64,000 nt of DNA from Rhizobiaceae bacterium (GTDB lineage: Bacteria > Pseudomonadota > Alphaproteobacteria > Rhizobiales > Rhizobiaceae), in assembly GCA_028279875.1 (NCBI GenBank), contig JANQMU010000146.1, forward strand, positions 1 through 64,000, in the 5' to 3' direction. Below are positions 1-9,262 of this stretch, in pieces (the first letter of the stretch is position 1; every line of letters starts with the position of its first letter). The translations under genes and the position numbers were made by a program. The notes under the pieces are model-generated. The model made no database searches, was not told where the DNA came from, and saw only the letters and a program-made list of their open reading frames with translations.

Positions 1-533
1 GCGCCCGAAGCGATGCAGTCGAGCACGAACAGGCCGCCGACCGCGCGCACCGCCTCGGCAACGGAGCGGATATAGGCATCGGGAAGCATGATGCCGGCGG
101 ATGTCTCGACATGGGGCGCAAACACCATGTCAGGCTTTTCCCGGGCGATGGCCTCGACGACTTCGTCGATCGGCGGCGGGACGAAGGCGGCCTGCGGGTC
201 GTCCGATACTTGCCGCGCCTTGAGCACCGTGGCCGAGGCCGGAATGTCGCCGGCTTCGAAGATCTGTGTCCAGCGATAGGAGAACCAGCCGTCACGGATG
301 ACCATGCAGGTTCTGCCGGTGGCGAACTGGCGGGCGACCGCCTCCATGGCATAGGTCCCGCCGCCGGGCACGACCACGATGCCATCGGCGTTATAGACCT
401 CCCGCAGCATGGCGGAGATATCGCGCATGACGCCCTGGAAGCGTTTCGACATGTGGTTCAGCGACCGGTCGGTGAACACGACCGAATATTCAAGCAGACC
501 GTCTGGATCGACGGCGGATGTTGGCTCACTCAT
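1..533 (-). CDS. Class V PLP-dependent aminotransferase, N-terminal part
   Basis: The reading frame starts at an ATG at 533 and runs off the left edge, so only about 177 residues are visible. It resembles the alanine/serine-glyoxylate aminotransferase group of fold-type I, class V enzymes. Seen: the early FTDRSLNHMSKRF stretch, a Gly-rich VVPGGGTYAMEA segment that in this family contacts the cofactor phosphate, an HVETSAGI segment, and VLDCIAS, whose Asp is expected to pair with the PLP pyridine nitrogen. The cofactor lysine lies beyond the edge. Amino donor and acceptor cannot be told from this part. It precedes the ABC operon on the same strand with a gap to the ATPase gene's stop, and a functional link is not shown. 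Confidence 0.8.
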   Translation of the reverse strand, partial: MSEPTSAVDPDGLLEYSVVFTDRSLNHMSKRFQGVMRDISAMLREVYNADGIVVVPGGGTYAMEAVARQFATGRTCMVIRDGWFSYRWTQIFEAGDIPASATVLKARQVSDDPQAAFVPPPIDEVVEAIAREKPDMVFAPHVETSAGIMLPDAYIRSVAEAVRAVGGLFVLDCIASG

Positions 534-663
534 TTCGGGCATACCTGCTGCGCTGGTGTGGCGGGTGGATCACTGCCGGCCGCGGGCCGTGCCCGACATT
601 GATTTCACATGGCTGCAGGTGTTGCAAGGCCGGCTAGCCGACCAGTTGCCGCTAAAATCCTTG

Positions 664-1743
664 TCAGTTTTCGGGCTTCGAGCCCCACGGGAACAGGTGG
701 ATATTGGCGGCCGCGACGCCGAGACCGACCGTTTGTCCGATCGTCAGCTCCGTCAGCGTGCCGTCGACGACCGTCAGGCTTTCGCCACCGACGCCTATTT
801 TCAGATGGTTCTGCGCCCCCGTCGGTTCGATGAGTTCAACCTGCCCCGTGAACTGATTGTCGCCGTCGCCCGCCTGGCCCACCGTGAGGTGTTCGGGGCG
901 CAGCCCGACGACGACCTCACCCAGCGGCGGCAGGTCGCCGGCGGCGGAGAGTTCAAGAACGGTGCCGCCCGGCATTGCTACGGTTGCCGTGCCATTGGCC
1001 GTCGTCAGCCGGCCTGTCATGAAATTCATCGATGGCGATCCGATGAACCCGGCGACAAAGGCGTTGGCCGGATGGCGGTAGAGTTCGGTCGGCGTGCCGA
1101 TCTGCTGGATTCGGCCCTTGTCGAGGATGACCACCCGGTCGGCCAGTGTCATCGCCTCGATCTGGTCGTGGGTCACATAGATCGAGGTGGTGCGGACCTT
1201 CTGGTGGAGGCGCTTGATTTCCTCGCGCATCTGGACGCGCAGCTTGGCGTCCAGGTTGGACAGCGGCTCGTCGAACAGGAACGCGTCCGGGTTGCGCACC
1301 AGCGCCCGGCCCATGGCGACCCGCTGACGCTGACCGCCGGACAGTTGCGAGGGTTTACGGTGCAGCAACGCGCCGAGATCGAGGATATCGGCCGTCTCGT
1401 GAACGCGCTTTCGGATTTCAGGCCTGGACAGGCCGGATACGCGCAGGTTGAAGCCGATATTTTCTTCGACATTCATGTGGGGGTAGAGCGCATAGGACTG
1501 GAAGACCATGGCGATATTGCGCTCGCGCGGCGTCAGGTCGTTGACCCATTCGCCGTCGATCAGAACATCGCCGTCGGTGGTTTCCTCGAGGCCGGCGACG
1601 ATCCGCAGCAATGTCGACTTTCCGCATCCGGACGGTCCGACGAGAGCGACGAATTCACCCTCCTCGACCCGCAGGTTGAGATTGTGCAGCACCTCGACCG
1701 GACCGAAGGATTTCGTCAGATCCTGAAGTTCGACTGTTGCCAT
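664..1743 (-). CDS. ugpC: Carbohydrate ABC transporter ATPase (MalK/UgpC type)
   Basis: This 359-residue cytoplasmic ATPase would power the two permeases encoded just upstream. Seen in order: Walker A GPSGCGKS at about residues 36-43, Q-loop VFQSYALYP, signature LSGGQRQR near residue 135, Walker B AFLFDEP followed by the D-loop, the switch His in YVTHDQ, and a C-terminal TOBE-like regulatory region from about residue 240 (GFIGSPSMNF onward). Length and layout fit the CUT1 family of sugar importers. The name ugpC describes the subfamily only; the divergent GH9 enzyme suggests an oligosaccharide substrate. It is the last gene of the lacI-SBP-permease-permease-ATPase operon. Confidence 0.93.
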   Translation of the reverse strand: MATVELQDLTKSFGPVEVLHNLNLRVEEGEFVALVGPSGCGKSTLLRIVAGLEETTDGDVLIDGEWVNDLTPRERNIAMVFQSYALYPHMNVEENIGFNLRVSGLSRPEIRKRVHETADILDLGALLHRKPSQLSGGQRQRVAMGRALVRNPDAFLFDEPLSNLDAKLRVQMREEIKRLHQKVRTTSIYVTHDQIEAMTLADRVVILDKGRIQQIGTPTELYRHPANAFVAGFIGSPSMNFMTGRLTTANGTATVAMPGGTVLELSAAGDLPPLGEVVVGLRPEHLTVGQAGDGDNQFTGQVELIEPTGAQNHLKIGVGGESLTVVDGTLTELTIGQTVGLGVAAANIHLFPWGSKPEN

Positions 1744-1804
1744 GATGGTACTCCGCTGCGGTGAAGTGCCGGATTGTCCGGCGGTGATGTTGCGGCCATT
1801 GTCA

Positions 1805-2638
1805 CTACCCCTTGACCGCGCCGGCCGTCAGACCCGCCATCATCTGTTTGGAAAAGAAAAGGAACGCGACGAGCAGCGGCACCATGGACAAAAAAGTGCC
1901 GAGCATCACCGCGCCCCACGGCGTGTTGGCGATCGACTGCACCGACCGCAATGCCAGGGTCAGGACATATTTGTCGGGTGTCGACAGGACGATCAGCGGT
2001 GACAGGAAATTGTTCCACAGGCCGATGAACATGACGATGGACAGGGTCGCCAGCGCCGGTTTGATCTGCGGCAGCACGACGGACCAGTAGATCCGGAAGT
2101 CCGAGGCGCCGTCCACCTTGGCCGCGTCGAGGACATCGCGGGAAATCGACTGCACCATATATTGGCGGATCAGGAAGATGCCGAAGGCGTTGGCGACCCC
2201 CGGAAACCAGAGGGCGAAATGGGTGTCGAGGATTCCCAGGAACTTGACGGTCAGAAAGAACGGGATGAGGGTCAGCACCGGCGGCACCATCATCGAAGCC
2301 ACCATGATGCCGAAAATCACGTTCTTGCCGCGGAAATCATAGGCGAAGAAGCCGAAGGCGCACATCGAGCAGAACAGCACCGCCCCGATGGTGCCCATGA
2401 CCGACACAAAGACGGAGTTCCACAGGATCAGCCAGAACGGCATCAACTCCAGCAATTTGTGGTAATTGTCGATGAGGTTGTCGCCGAAATAGAAGGGCGG
2501 CGGCGATGAATAGATTTCGGCGCGCGTGTGGGTGCCCATCATAGCGACCCAGACAAAGGGGAAAATCGTGATCAGCACGCCGACGATCATCACGGCCTGG
2601 GTCGACAGGCGGGGCAGGGTGCGGGTGATCGCGGGCAT
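1805..2638 (-). CDS. Sugar ABC transporter permease, MalG type
   Basis: This 277-residue inner-membrane permease has about six hydrophobic segments and the EAA loop (DAAKVDGASDFRIYWSVVLPQIKPAL) that docks on the ATPase. The frame stays open far upstream, but the ATG at 2638 overlaps the stop of the preceding permease by one base (TGATG), which fits translational coupling and gives a normal N-terminus (MPAITRTL) ahead of the first membrane helix. It pairs with the MalF-type permease to form the channel of the importer. Confidence 0.92.
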   Translation of the reverse strand: MPAITRTLPRLSTQAVMIVGVLITIFPFVWVAMMGTHTRAEIYSSPPPFYFGDNLIDNYHKLLELMPFWLILWNSVFVSVMGTIGAVLFCSMCAFGFFAYDFRGKNVIFGIMVASMMVPPVLTLIPFFLTVKFLGILDTHFALWFPGVANAFGIFLIRQYMVQSISRDVLDAAKVDGASDFRIYWSVVLPQIKPALATLSIVMFIGLWNNFLSPLIVLSTPDKYVLTLALRSVQSIANTPWGAVMLGTFLSMVPLLVAFLFFSKQMMAGLTAGAVKG

Positions 2639-3660
2639 CAGCGATGGCCCTCCAGGCCCTTGCGGCCGTTGAAGTAGAAATGAACCGATGTGGCGATGGC
2701 GATGAACAGGAACAGGATCCAGGAAATGGCGGCGGCCGCACCCATTTCCAGCCATTCCCAGCCGACGAGATAGAGATAATAGGAGGCCGTCAACCCGGAC
2801 TGGGCAACGCCGCCGCTGTCGCCGGCCGTCAGGATGAACGGCTCCTCGAACAGCTGCAGATTGCCGATGATCGTCAGGGTCAGGGCGAAAAAGACAAAGG
2901 GGCGGATCATCGGCAGGGCGACATGCCAGAATTGCTGCCAGGCATTGCAGCCATCCACCTTGGCCGCGTCGTAAAGGTCTTTCGGAACGGTCAGGAAACC
3001 CGCCGAATAGATGACGATATTGAAGCCGGTATATTTCCAGACCACCACGAAGGCGATTGCCGGCTTGATCAGCGCCGAACTCGACAGCCAGCGAATGGGC
3101 ATGGCGTCCGGCACCCAGGAGAACAGGGCGCCAATCACCGGTACCGTCGACAGGCCCACCAGCATCTGGTTCAAGATGCCGGTATTGCTGGAATAGATGG
3201 TGTAGAAGATGAGGGCGATCGCCACCGTCGACGTGATGAACGGAATGAACATCGTTGCCGTATAGATGTGCCGCAATCCGCTGCGCACGGCAGCGACCAG
3301 AAGATAGGCGACAGGGATGGCGATCAGATGTTGCGGGACACCGCTGGCGATGGCCAGCCAGACCGTGTTGTACAGTGATTTCCACAGCCAGGGATCGGTC
3401 AGCGCCAGGGTGTAATTGTAAAACCCGACGAATTTCATGCCGGACAGGCCAGCTACCGGATTCCATTCCTGAAATGATAGGAAGATCGAAAACAGCAGCG
3501 GGAAGAGGGTGAAGGTCAGAAACAGGATGATATAGGGGCTGATGAACAGCCAGGGGGCGATGCCCTTCTTGAAAGTCCGCCAGCGGCTCGGCTTTCGACG
3601 GCTTCCTTCAACATGTGTCCGGGTTTGAAGTCCGGTTTTTACTTCTGCGGTAACAGACAT
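2638..3660 (-). CDS. Sugar ABC transporter permease, MalF type
   Basis: This 340-residue protein has a cytoplasmic N-terminus of about 35 residues, then six to seven membrane segments and an EAA loop ([26 protein letters not shown]). It is the second channel subunit of the importer. I place the start at the ATG at 3660 (MSVTAEV); a GTG at 3678 in the same frame would add six residues, and neither has a strong ribosome binding site. It follows the binding-protein gene and overlaps the next permease by one base. Confidence 0.9.
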   Translation of the reverse strand: MSVTAEVKTGLQTRTHVEGSRRKPSRWRTFKKGIAPWLFISPYIILFLTFTLFPLLFSIFLSFQEWNPVAGLSGMKFVGFYNYTLALTDPWLWKSLYNTVWLAIASGVPQHLIAIPVAYLLVAAVRSGLRHIYTATMFIPFITSTVAIALIFYTIYSSNTGILNQMLVGLSTVPVIGALFSWVPDAMPIRWLSSSALIKPAIAFVVVWKYTGFNIVIYSAGFLTVPKDLYDAAKVDGCNAWQQFWHVALPMIRPFVFFALTLTIIGNLQLFEEPFILTAGDSGGVAQSGLTASYYLYLVGWEWLEMGAAAAISWILFLFIAIATSVHFYFNGRKGLEGHR

Positions 3661-3712
3661 GACCTTTTGGTGTCTCACAGGTTGAAAGGAAGCCGTCGAC
3701 CGGGGGGCGAGC

Positions 3713-4948
3713 TTATTTCACGCGGCGCTTGACGAGGCGTTCGGCCTCCTGAAGAGCCTGCATGATATCCTTGTCATCGTTGAGGACCTCGGCCAGAGCG
3801 CCGTTGAAAACGACGTCCTCGGCGACCAGATCGCCCTTTTTCGGCGCGACGGCCGGAACGTTCTGGGCGACCTCGGCGAAGAGCTGGCGCGCTTTCTGTC
3901 CGGCCAGGAATTCGATCGGCTCGTCGAAGGCGGCGTCTGAATAGGTGGCCGTCAGGACCGGGAAAGCCCCGATGGTCTTCAGACCGCTGATCTGCGCTTC
4001 CGGCGTCGTGGTCAGGAATTTGATGAACTCCCAGGCATCCTGCTTGTTTTCGGCTTGTTTGGGAATGGCCAGGAACGACCCGCCCCAGGAACCGTAAATG
4101 CCGTTCGGCAGGTTGGCGGCGCCCCATTTTCCCTTGGTGTCGGGCGCCATCCAGTTCTGCAGATGGCCGAGCAGCCAGGCGCCGGAAAGCTGGGTCGCCA
4201 CCGTGCCGGTCTTGAAGCCGTCATACCATTCATTGGTCCAGGCGCCGATCTGGCCGTCGAGCCCTTCATCGCGGATCTGTTTGGCAATCTTGAAGGCATC
4301 GACAAAGCGGTCCGAGGTGATCAGCGAATTGCCGTCCTTGTCGAAGAAGTAGCCGTCGCCATCCTTGACTGTGGTCAGCACGATGGTCTTGGCGACATCG
4401 GCGGCATCGGCGATCAGAAAGACGTTCTGGTCCTTCAGCTTGCGGCCGTAATCGATGAAGCTTTCCCAGTCCTTCGTGACATCGTCGATGCTGGCGCCGG
4501 CCGCATCCAGCACATCGCGGCGATAATACATGACACCCGGGCCGATATCGATCGGGATGCCGTACTGGTTGCCGTCGGCACCCTTGCCCTGGTTCCAGGC
4601 ATAGCCGACAAAATTGCCTTCCATGTCGCCGGCGCCGTATTCCGGGCCGGACAGGTTCTCGAAGCCGCCGGAATTGATGAAGGAACCGATGAAACCGACA
4701 TCGACGACGACGATATCACCGGCACCGGATCCGGTGGCCAGATTGGTGGTCAGCTTCTTGTGATGGTCACCGTGATTGTTCATCTGATAGGTGACATTCA
4801 CGTCGGGATTGGCGGCATGATATCCGGGAATCAATTTGTCCAGATGGCTGTCAAGATCGGGAAACCCGTCAAAGCGGACGTCCCCGGCCATTGCCGGAGC
4901 GGCCAGCAGGGCAAGCGACGCAAGGCCTGCCAGTAATTTTTTATGCAT
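3713..4948 (-). CDS. Extracellular sugar-binding protein of ABC transporter
   Basis: This 411-residue periplasmic solute-binding protein belongs to the family 1 (MalE/UgpB-like) group. Seen: a Sec signal peptide ([21 protein letters not shown] with cleavage before GDVRF), then a two-lobed binding-protein pattern including the [13 protein letters not shown] and [19 protein letters not shown] segments typical of the family. The ATG at 4948 is chosen because AGGAGGAGA lies just upstream; the frame continues upstream only as antisense of lacI. The gap to the regulator gene is 10 bases, so the two are probably co-transcribed. The ligand is inferred to be a glucan-type oligosaccharide from the GH9 neighbour. 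Confidence 0.92.
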   Translation of the reverse strand: MHKKLLAGLASLALLAAPAMAGDVRFDGFPDLDSHLDKLIPGYHAANPDVNVTYQMNNHGDHHKKLTTNLATGSGAGDIVVVDVGFIGSFINSGGFENLSGPEYGAGDMEGNFVGYAWNQGKGADGNQYGIPIDIGPGVMYYRRDVLDAAGASIDDVTKDWESFIDYGRKLKDQNVFLIADAADVAKTIVLTTVKDGDGYFFDKDGNSLITSDRFVDAFKIAKQIRDEGLDGQIGAWTNEWYDGFKTGTVATQLSGAWLLGHLQNWMAPDTKGKWGAANLPNGIYGSWGGSFLAIPKQAENKQDAWEFIKFLTTTPEAQISGLKTIGAFPVLTATYSDAAFDEPIEFLAGQKARQLFAEVAQNVPAVAPKKGDLVAEDVVFNGALAEVLNDDKDIMQALQEAERLVKRRVK

Positions 4949-4958
4949 ATTCTCCTCC

Positions 4959-5993
4959 TCAGTCTGGTTGGGATGTCGATGTGTCGTTTGAGCGGAGCCT
5001 CGCGACGGAAGCGCGGTCGACCAGTTCCGCCACGAAGACCCTCTGGATGAGGTCGGCCGATTCGGTTTTGGTGGCCAGCGCATGGGCCGCCAGGCCGGCG
5101 GCTTCGCCGATATCTCCGAGCGGCTGGCGGATGGTGGTCAGCTTGGGAGTCATGTGCCGCGCGACATCAAGATCATCGAATCCGATGATCGATATCTGCT
5201 CGGGCACACCGATGTCGCGGCGGCGGCATGCCTCCAGCGCGCCGGCCGCCATTTCGTCACTGTGACAAAACAGGGCGGTGAACGGCTTGCGGGTTTCCAG
5301 CAGGGTGTCCATGGCCTCCAGCCCGCCCTGCTCGCGGAAATTGCCCTGGACGGTGAGTTCAGGCGCGAGCGTCAATCCGGCCCGGGCGAGTTCCTCCTTG
5401 AAGCCGCGCGCCCGATCGTTCGCTTCGTAAAACCTGTCCGGACCGCAGATCATCGCCATGTCGCGATGGCCGTTTTTGACGAGAAACCGTGCGGCCAGCG
5501 CGCCGCCGCGGACATTGTCCAGATAGATGCTGCGCTCGGGATGGCTCGCCAGGAACCGGTTCATCAACACACAGGTCGGGTAGCGCTCGAGCAGCAGGGT
5601 GAGTTCCTCGTCCTCGAGACTATCGGAGTGGATCACCACCGCCTCGCATTGGCGGTCGAGCAGCGACAGCCAGGCCTCGCGTTCCCCTTCGGATGCCTCG
5701 CGGCTGGATTCGGCGATGGTCTTGTAGCCCAGCGGCCGCAATGCGCGGTCGACCCCGTCGAGCATGCGTCCGTAATAGGTGGCGGAGAAATTGTTGATCA
5801 CCACGCCGATCGTTCGCGAGGAGCGGCTGGCAAGGCCCCGGGCCACCTGGTTCGGCCGGTATCCGAGATGGGCAATCGCGTCGGTCACCAGGTCGCGGGT
5901 TTTCGCGTCGACCAACTCCGGCTTGTTGATGACGCGCGACACCGTGGCGGTCGAAACGCCGGCATAGTTCGACACGTCAAGGATTGTCACCAT
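4959..5993 (-). CDS. LacI-family transcriptional regulator of the glucan locus
   Basis: This 344-residue repressor-type protein has an N-terminal helix-turn-helix and hinge (VTILDVSNYAGVSTATVSRVINKPELV, then GYRPNQVARGLASRSSRTIGVV) and a periplasmic-binding-protein-like effector domain from about residue 60. It is the first gene of the transport operon and is divergent from the GH9 gene. Two 14-bp palindromes of LacI type lie in the shared intergenic region, so it probably controls both directions and itself in response to the imported sugar. Confidence 0.92.
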   Translation of the reverse strand: MVTILDVSNYAGVSTATVSRVINKPELVDAKTRDLVTDAIAHLGYRPNQVARGLASRSSRTIGVVINNFSATYYGRMLDGVDRALRPLGYKTIAESSREASEGEREAWLSLLDRQCEAVVIHSDSLEDEELTLLLERYPTCVLMNRFLASHPERSIYLDNVRGGALAARFLVKNGHRDMAMICGPDRFYEANDRARGFKEELARAGLTLAPELTVQGNFREQGGLEAMDTLLETRKPFTALFCHSDEMAAGALEACRRRDIGVPEQISIIGFDDLDVARHMTPKLTTIRQPLGDIGEAAGLAAHALATKTESADLIQRVFVAELVDRASVARLRSNDTSTSQPD

Positions 5994-6039
5994 CGTCCGG
6001 CGCCGGTCATCGATTTCCTCCCGTCACGCTTTTTGCATC

Positions 6040-6053
6040 TGTAAGCGTTTACA
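6040..6053. promoter_or_regulatory. LacI-type operator 1
   Basis: TGTAAGCGTTTACA is a near-perfect inverted repeat with the central CG usual for LacI-family sites. It lies between the divergent lacI and GH9 genes, 47 bases upstream of the regulator's start codon. A second copy follows at 6071. Confidence 0.7.
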
Positions 6054-6070
6054 TTGACGAGATTATCAGA

Positions 6071-6084
6071 TGTAATCGTTTACA
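6071..6084. promoter_or_regulatory. LacI-type operator 2
   Basis: TGTAATCGTTTACA differs from operator 1 at one position. The two centres are 31 bp apart, about three helical turns, so two dimers could bind the same face of the DNA. It probably controls the divergent GH9 promoter together with the transport operon. Confidence 0.7.
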
Positions 6085-6191
6085 TCAAGCGCTCTGCAAT
6101 ATTAAGCACATTTGGAACACGTGCCGGGGCGTCGTTTTATTGTCGGGGATCGGCTCTATGATGCGGCCGGTCACCGCCCGGAGGAGACAAA

Positions 6192-8453
6192 ATGACCGTT
6201 ATCGACCGATTGCCATTGTGGAGCCTTGTTCTGTGTCTCGGTGTCCTGACCGCACAGACGGCCACCGGCTCGGATGCGCAGAAGATCGACATCCCGCTGG
6301 TGGTCAGTGAGGTGCCGACAGATCTGTGGTCGAAGAACCGACTGGAAGCGGCGATCGGTTCCGACGGATCGCTGACGCTGGCCGACACGGGCAGCGGCCC
6401 TTTCAACGATGCCAGTTTCTGGCAGATCGCCTTCAATCAGGAGCTTCCCTATGGGCGAAAGGAGTTTTCCGTACATATCGAAATCGACCCGGCGCACCGG
6501 ACCCTTTGGGGCAGCAACCTGCTGCAGCCGATCGTCAATGGCAAGGAGGTCGAGGCGGCGATGGATGCGGACGGTAAACCGTCCTTTGAGAAGATCATTG
6601 CCGATGACGGCAAGGGCTTCATTCCGGCTGTCTCCGGTACGTTTCGTTTTGCGTTGCCGAAGTCGGAGCGAAAGCTCGGGGTCTTTGCCTTCATGACCGG
6701 CGGCGCGGAGAATTTCCGGCTGACGATGCGCGATTTCAAGGTCACGGTCTGGCCGGAGGCGGATGACCGGGTCTGGCCGCAGCGGCCGCTGATGTCGGAA
6801 CTCAATTATCGGCCGGACGACACCAAGACGCTGATGATCGAATGGCATGAGGATGAGGACAGCCGGTCCCGGCGCACCGCTGACGTTACGGTGTCGGGGC
6901 CGCATGGCGAGCAGACGGTCGCAGTCACGATCCCGCGGCATCCTTCCATCGCTTCCGGTTCGCGGGTGAGCGCCGTCGATCTGAGCGATTTCAGCGAGCC
7001 AGGCGACTATACGGTGACCGTGCCGTCGCTGGGGCCGCGGACCGAAGCGGCCAGCGCGGCTTTCCGGATCGCGGACAACGCCGCGCAACTGGCGGGACAT
7101 CGTGACGATGCATGGGGTGTGTTCTACTGGATCACGGACAATGAACACGGGCCCTACCCGGACGCCCATGCGCGGGACGCCTCTGCCCGGACCTATGGGG
7201 CGCGACAGCAAAGGAGAGACGTTTCGGGCGGCTGGTTCGATGCCGGCGATTACGGCAAATACACCGTCAACGGTGCCTATTCGGTGGGCCTCATGCTACT
7301 GACCGGACTGCTGGCGCCGCAGGTGCTCGATCACCCGGTCGAGCCGCTGGCGGGCGGGCGCGACGGCTGGCCGGACTGGCTGAGCGCCGCCGCGGCGCAG
7401 CTCGACTGGCTGGTGAAGATGCAGGGTCCCGATGGCGGCGCCAATCACAAGGCGACGACGCGCGACTGGCCGGGGCTTGATGTCAGCCCGCAGGACGACA
7501 CGGCGGTCAAATGGATCATGCCGGTATCGTCGACGGCGACCGCGGATTATGCCGCGGTCATGGCGCTTGCCGCGAAGGTCCTGCAGAACCAGCCGGACAG
7601 CGAGGCGCAGGGGAGGGCGGCCCGCTACAGGGCGGCGGCGGCACGGGCGCGGCAATGGTTGGAGCAAAATCCGGATCTTGTCATGACCGAAACGCGCTAT
7701 GACGGCAAGGATTATGGCGGTCCCTATACCGATGGCGACGACAGCGACGAGCGGTTCTTTGCCGATGCGGCCTGGGCGGCGCTGACGCGTGATCGCGCAG
7801 ATATCGACGCCGTCGAAGCGCAGCTCGCGGACCGGCGCGCGGCGATGAACCGTTTGAAGAACGAGACCTATTGGGGCCGTGTCGATCTGCTCGGGTTCTG
7901 GGCGCTGAAGACCATCGAGAACGATCTGTCTCCCGCGGCGCGGGACACGGTCGATGCGGCGCTGCGCAGCGCGGCCCATCGCTGGCGCGTGGAAAAGCAG
8001 CGGGCGCCCTGGGACATTCCGCACGGGGACAGCGAAACGCTGACCTGGGGGTCCAACAGTGTTCTGGCGACCATGGGCTGGCACTGGCTCTTGTGGTCTC
8101 AGGTCAGCGGTGACGATAAATATATCGCGCCGGCGCGCGACCTTGCCCACTGGTTTTTCGGCCGCAATCCGCAGGGCCAGACCTATGTGACCGGTACAAG
8201 TCCGGGGTCGGCCAAGGATCCGCATTTCCGCCCGTCGGTCTCCGGCGCGATCGCGCTGCCGGACGGGTTTCTGGTCGGCGGTCCGAATTCGGGCGGCCTT
8301 TCAGGCGACCCGGCGGCCAGCGGTCTGATCGGCCAGCCGCCGATGCGGATGTATATCGATGACAAGGAATCCTACGCCACCAACGAGGTGGCGATCAACT
8401 GGCAGGCGGCCTGGGCGCTTTATCTGAGTCTGCTTGCGGCTTTGGAGAACTGA
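6192..8453 (+). CDS. Exported glycoside hydrolase family 9 enzyme (cellulase-like)
   Basis: This 753-residue protein has a Sec signal peptide (cleavage near TATGSDA), an N-terminal beta-rich region, an Ig-like CelD_N-type domain at about residues 200-295, and a GH9 (alpha/alpha)6 catalytic domain to the end. Seen: GGWFDAGDYGKY with Asp350 and Asp353, the pair that in GH9 activates water, the GRNPQGQTYVTG segment, and YATNEVAINW with Glu732 as proton donor. GH9 members cleave beta-1,4-glucans, and some act on chito-oligosaccharides, so the exact substrate is open. GGAGG precedes the ATG. Divergence from the lacI-ABC operon and the shared operators suggest that it releases sugars for that importer. 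Confidence 0.88.
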   Translation: MTVIDRLPLWSLVLCLGVLTAQTATGSDAQKIDIPLVVSEVPTDLWSKNRLEAAIGSDGSLTLADTGSGPFNDASFWQIAFNQELPYGRKEFSVHIEIDPAHRTLWGSNLLQPIVNGKEVEAAMDADGKPSFEKIIADDGKGFIPAVSGTFRFALPKSERKLGVFAFMTGGAENFRLTMRDFKVTVWPEADDRVWPQRPLMSELNYRPDDTKTLMIEWHEDEDSRSRRTADVTVSGPHGEQTVAVTIPRHPSIASGSRVSAVDLSDFSEPGDYTVTVPSLGPRTEAASAAFRIADNAAQLAGHRDDAWGVFYWITDNEHGPYPDAHARDASARTYGARQQRRDVSGGWFDAGDYGKYTVNGAYSVGLMLLTGLLAPQVLDHPVEPLAGGRDGWPDWLSAAAAQLDWLVKMQGPDGGANHKATTRDWPGLDVSPQDDTAVKWIMPVSSTATADYAAVMALAAKVLQNQPDSEAQGRAARYRAAAARARQWLEQNPDLVMTETRYDGKDYGGPYTDGDDSDERFFADAAWAALTRDRADIDAVEAQLADRRAAMNRLKNETYWGRVDLLGFWALKTIENDLSPAARDTVDAALRSAAHRWRVEKQRAPWDIPHGDSETLTWGSNSVLATMGWHWLLWSQVSGDDKYIAPARDLAHWFFGRNPQGQTYVTGTSPGSAKDPHFRPSVSGAIALPDGFLVGGPNSGGLSGDPAASGLIGQPPMRMYIDDKESYATNEVAINWQAAWALYLSLLAALEN

Positions 8454-8471
8454 CCGCTATCGAGTGCACGC

Positions 8472-8500
8472 AAAAAGGCCCCCGATAGGTGCGGGGGCCT
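8472..8500 (-). terminator. Rho-independent terminator of the YHS gene
   Basis: The 7-bp arms GGCCCCC (8477-8483) and GGGGGCC (8493-8499) pair, with one more G-C pair inside. Five A residues at 8472-8476 read as a T-run on the minus strand. It lies just past the minus-strand YHS gene stop and may also stop read-through from the GH9 gene. Confidence 0.75.
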
Positions 8501-8522
8501 GCTGCTCCGGTCCGGGCTGCGG

Positions 8523-9050
8523 TCAGCCGGTCGGTCCGATGGGACCGTCATATTGCGGGATTTCGCTGCCGGACGATGCCTTGCCTTCAAGGCCCTTTTT
8601 CCAGTTGCCGTCACCGGTCGTAATATTGCCGGGAATATCCTCTTCCCAGAACGTCACGACGTTTGCGGTGATATTGAGGTACAACTTGCCGTCAACGATC
8701 CGCCACAGATGCGGGTTCCCGGGCACCTTGCCGCCCTGGGCGACACCATATGCGCAGTGGCCGTCGAATTGCGGGCTGTATTTGGCCGGATCGGCAAGGA
8801 ACTTGTCGCGGTTTGCGGCGGAGGAAAACGCCCATTTGGCGCCATTGTGTTCGGCGGTAAAGGCTTTCTTGCCGCGCACGGCTTGCGGTTGCGGATTGCC
8901 GACATCGTTCTGTTCAAGGTCGAAATAGGCGACGACATCATAGCCGGATGCGGCATAGCCGGAACTGTCGACATATTGCTCGCCGGCAAAGGCCGAAAGG
9001 GCGCTGCCGGCTATGAAGGCGAGGGCAAGGGCGGTGGTGCGAAGGGACAT
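8523..9050 (-). CDS. Exported YHS-domain protein
   Basis: This 175-residue protein has a Sec signal peptide (MSLRTTALALAFIAGSALSAFA) followed by a YHS-like domain: GYDVVAYF near the mature N-terminus, then GKKAFTAEHNGAKWAFSSAANRDKFLADPAKYSPQFDGHCAYGVAQG. The Asn/His in AEHNGAKWAFSSAANRD and the single Cys in GHCAYG are typical of the family, which is often linked to metal or redox functions, but the role here is unknown. GGAG stands before the ATG at 9050; the reading frame upstream of that lacks a ribosome site. It is convergent with the GH9 gene. Confidence 0.82.
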   Translation of the reverse strand: MSLRTTALALAFIAGSALSAFAGEQYVDSSGYAASGYDVVAYFDLEQNDVGNPQPQAVRGKKAFTAEHNGAKWAFSSAANRDKFLADPAKYSPQFDGHCAYGVAQGGKVPGNPHLWRIVDGKLYLNITANVVTFWEEDIPGNITTGDGNWKKGLEGKASSGSEIPQYDGPIGPTG

Positions 9051-9262
9051 CGGGAATCTCCATTTGGCTGCGTCGAGCAACAATTACGGCTGCCCCGGGC
9101 CGAATTCCACTCACGGCTGAACACAGTCGTGTTAGGAACGCGTGTGGTGGCCGGCCGCTTGACAAGCGGCGCGGCCGGTCGCCCTATAGGACAACAATCC
9201 GACTGTGTTCGATCTTGCGCCAGCGCCGCCGGCGCAACCGCTTCTCGTTCGTGGAGAGCCTG

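Noticed and set aside
409-1764. Long plus-strand frame of 451 codons over the first ATPase gene
   Set aside because: It is antisense to a clear ABC ATPase, has an Arg/Asp-rich composition typical of shadow frames in high-GC DNA, and no recognisable domain.
1805-3466. One 553-codon frame covering the MalG-type permease and upstream sequence
   Set aside because: Only the part from 2638 has permease sequence; the remainder is an out-of-frame shadow of the MalF-type gene.
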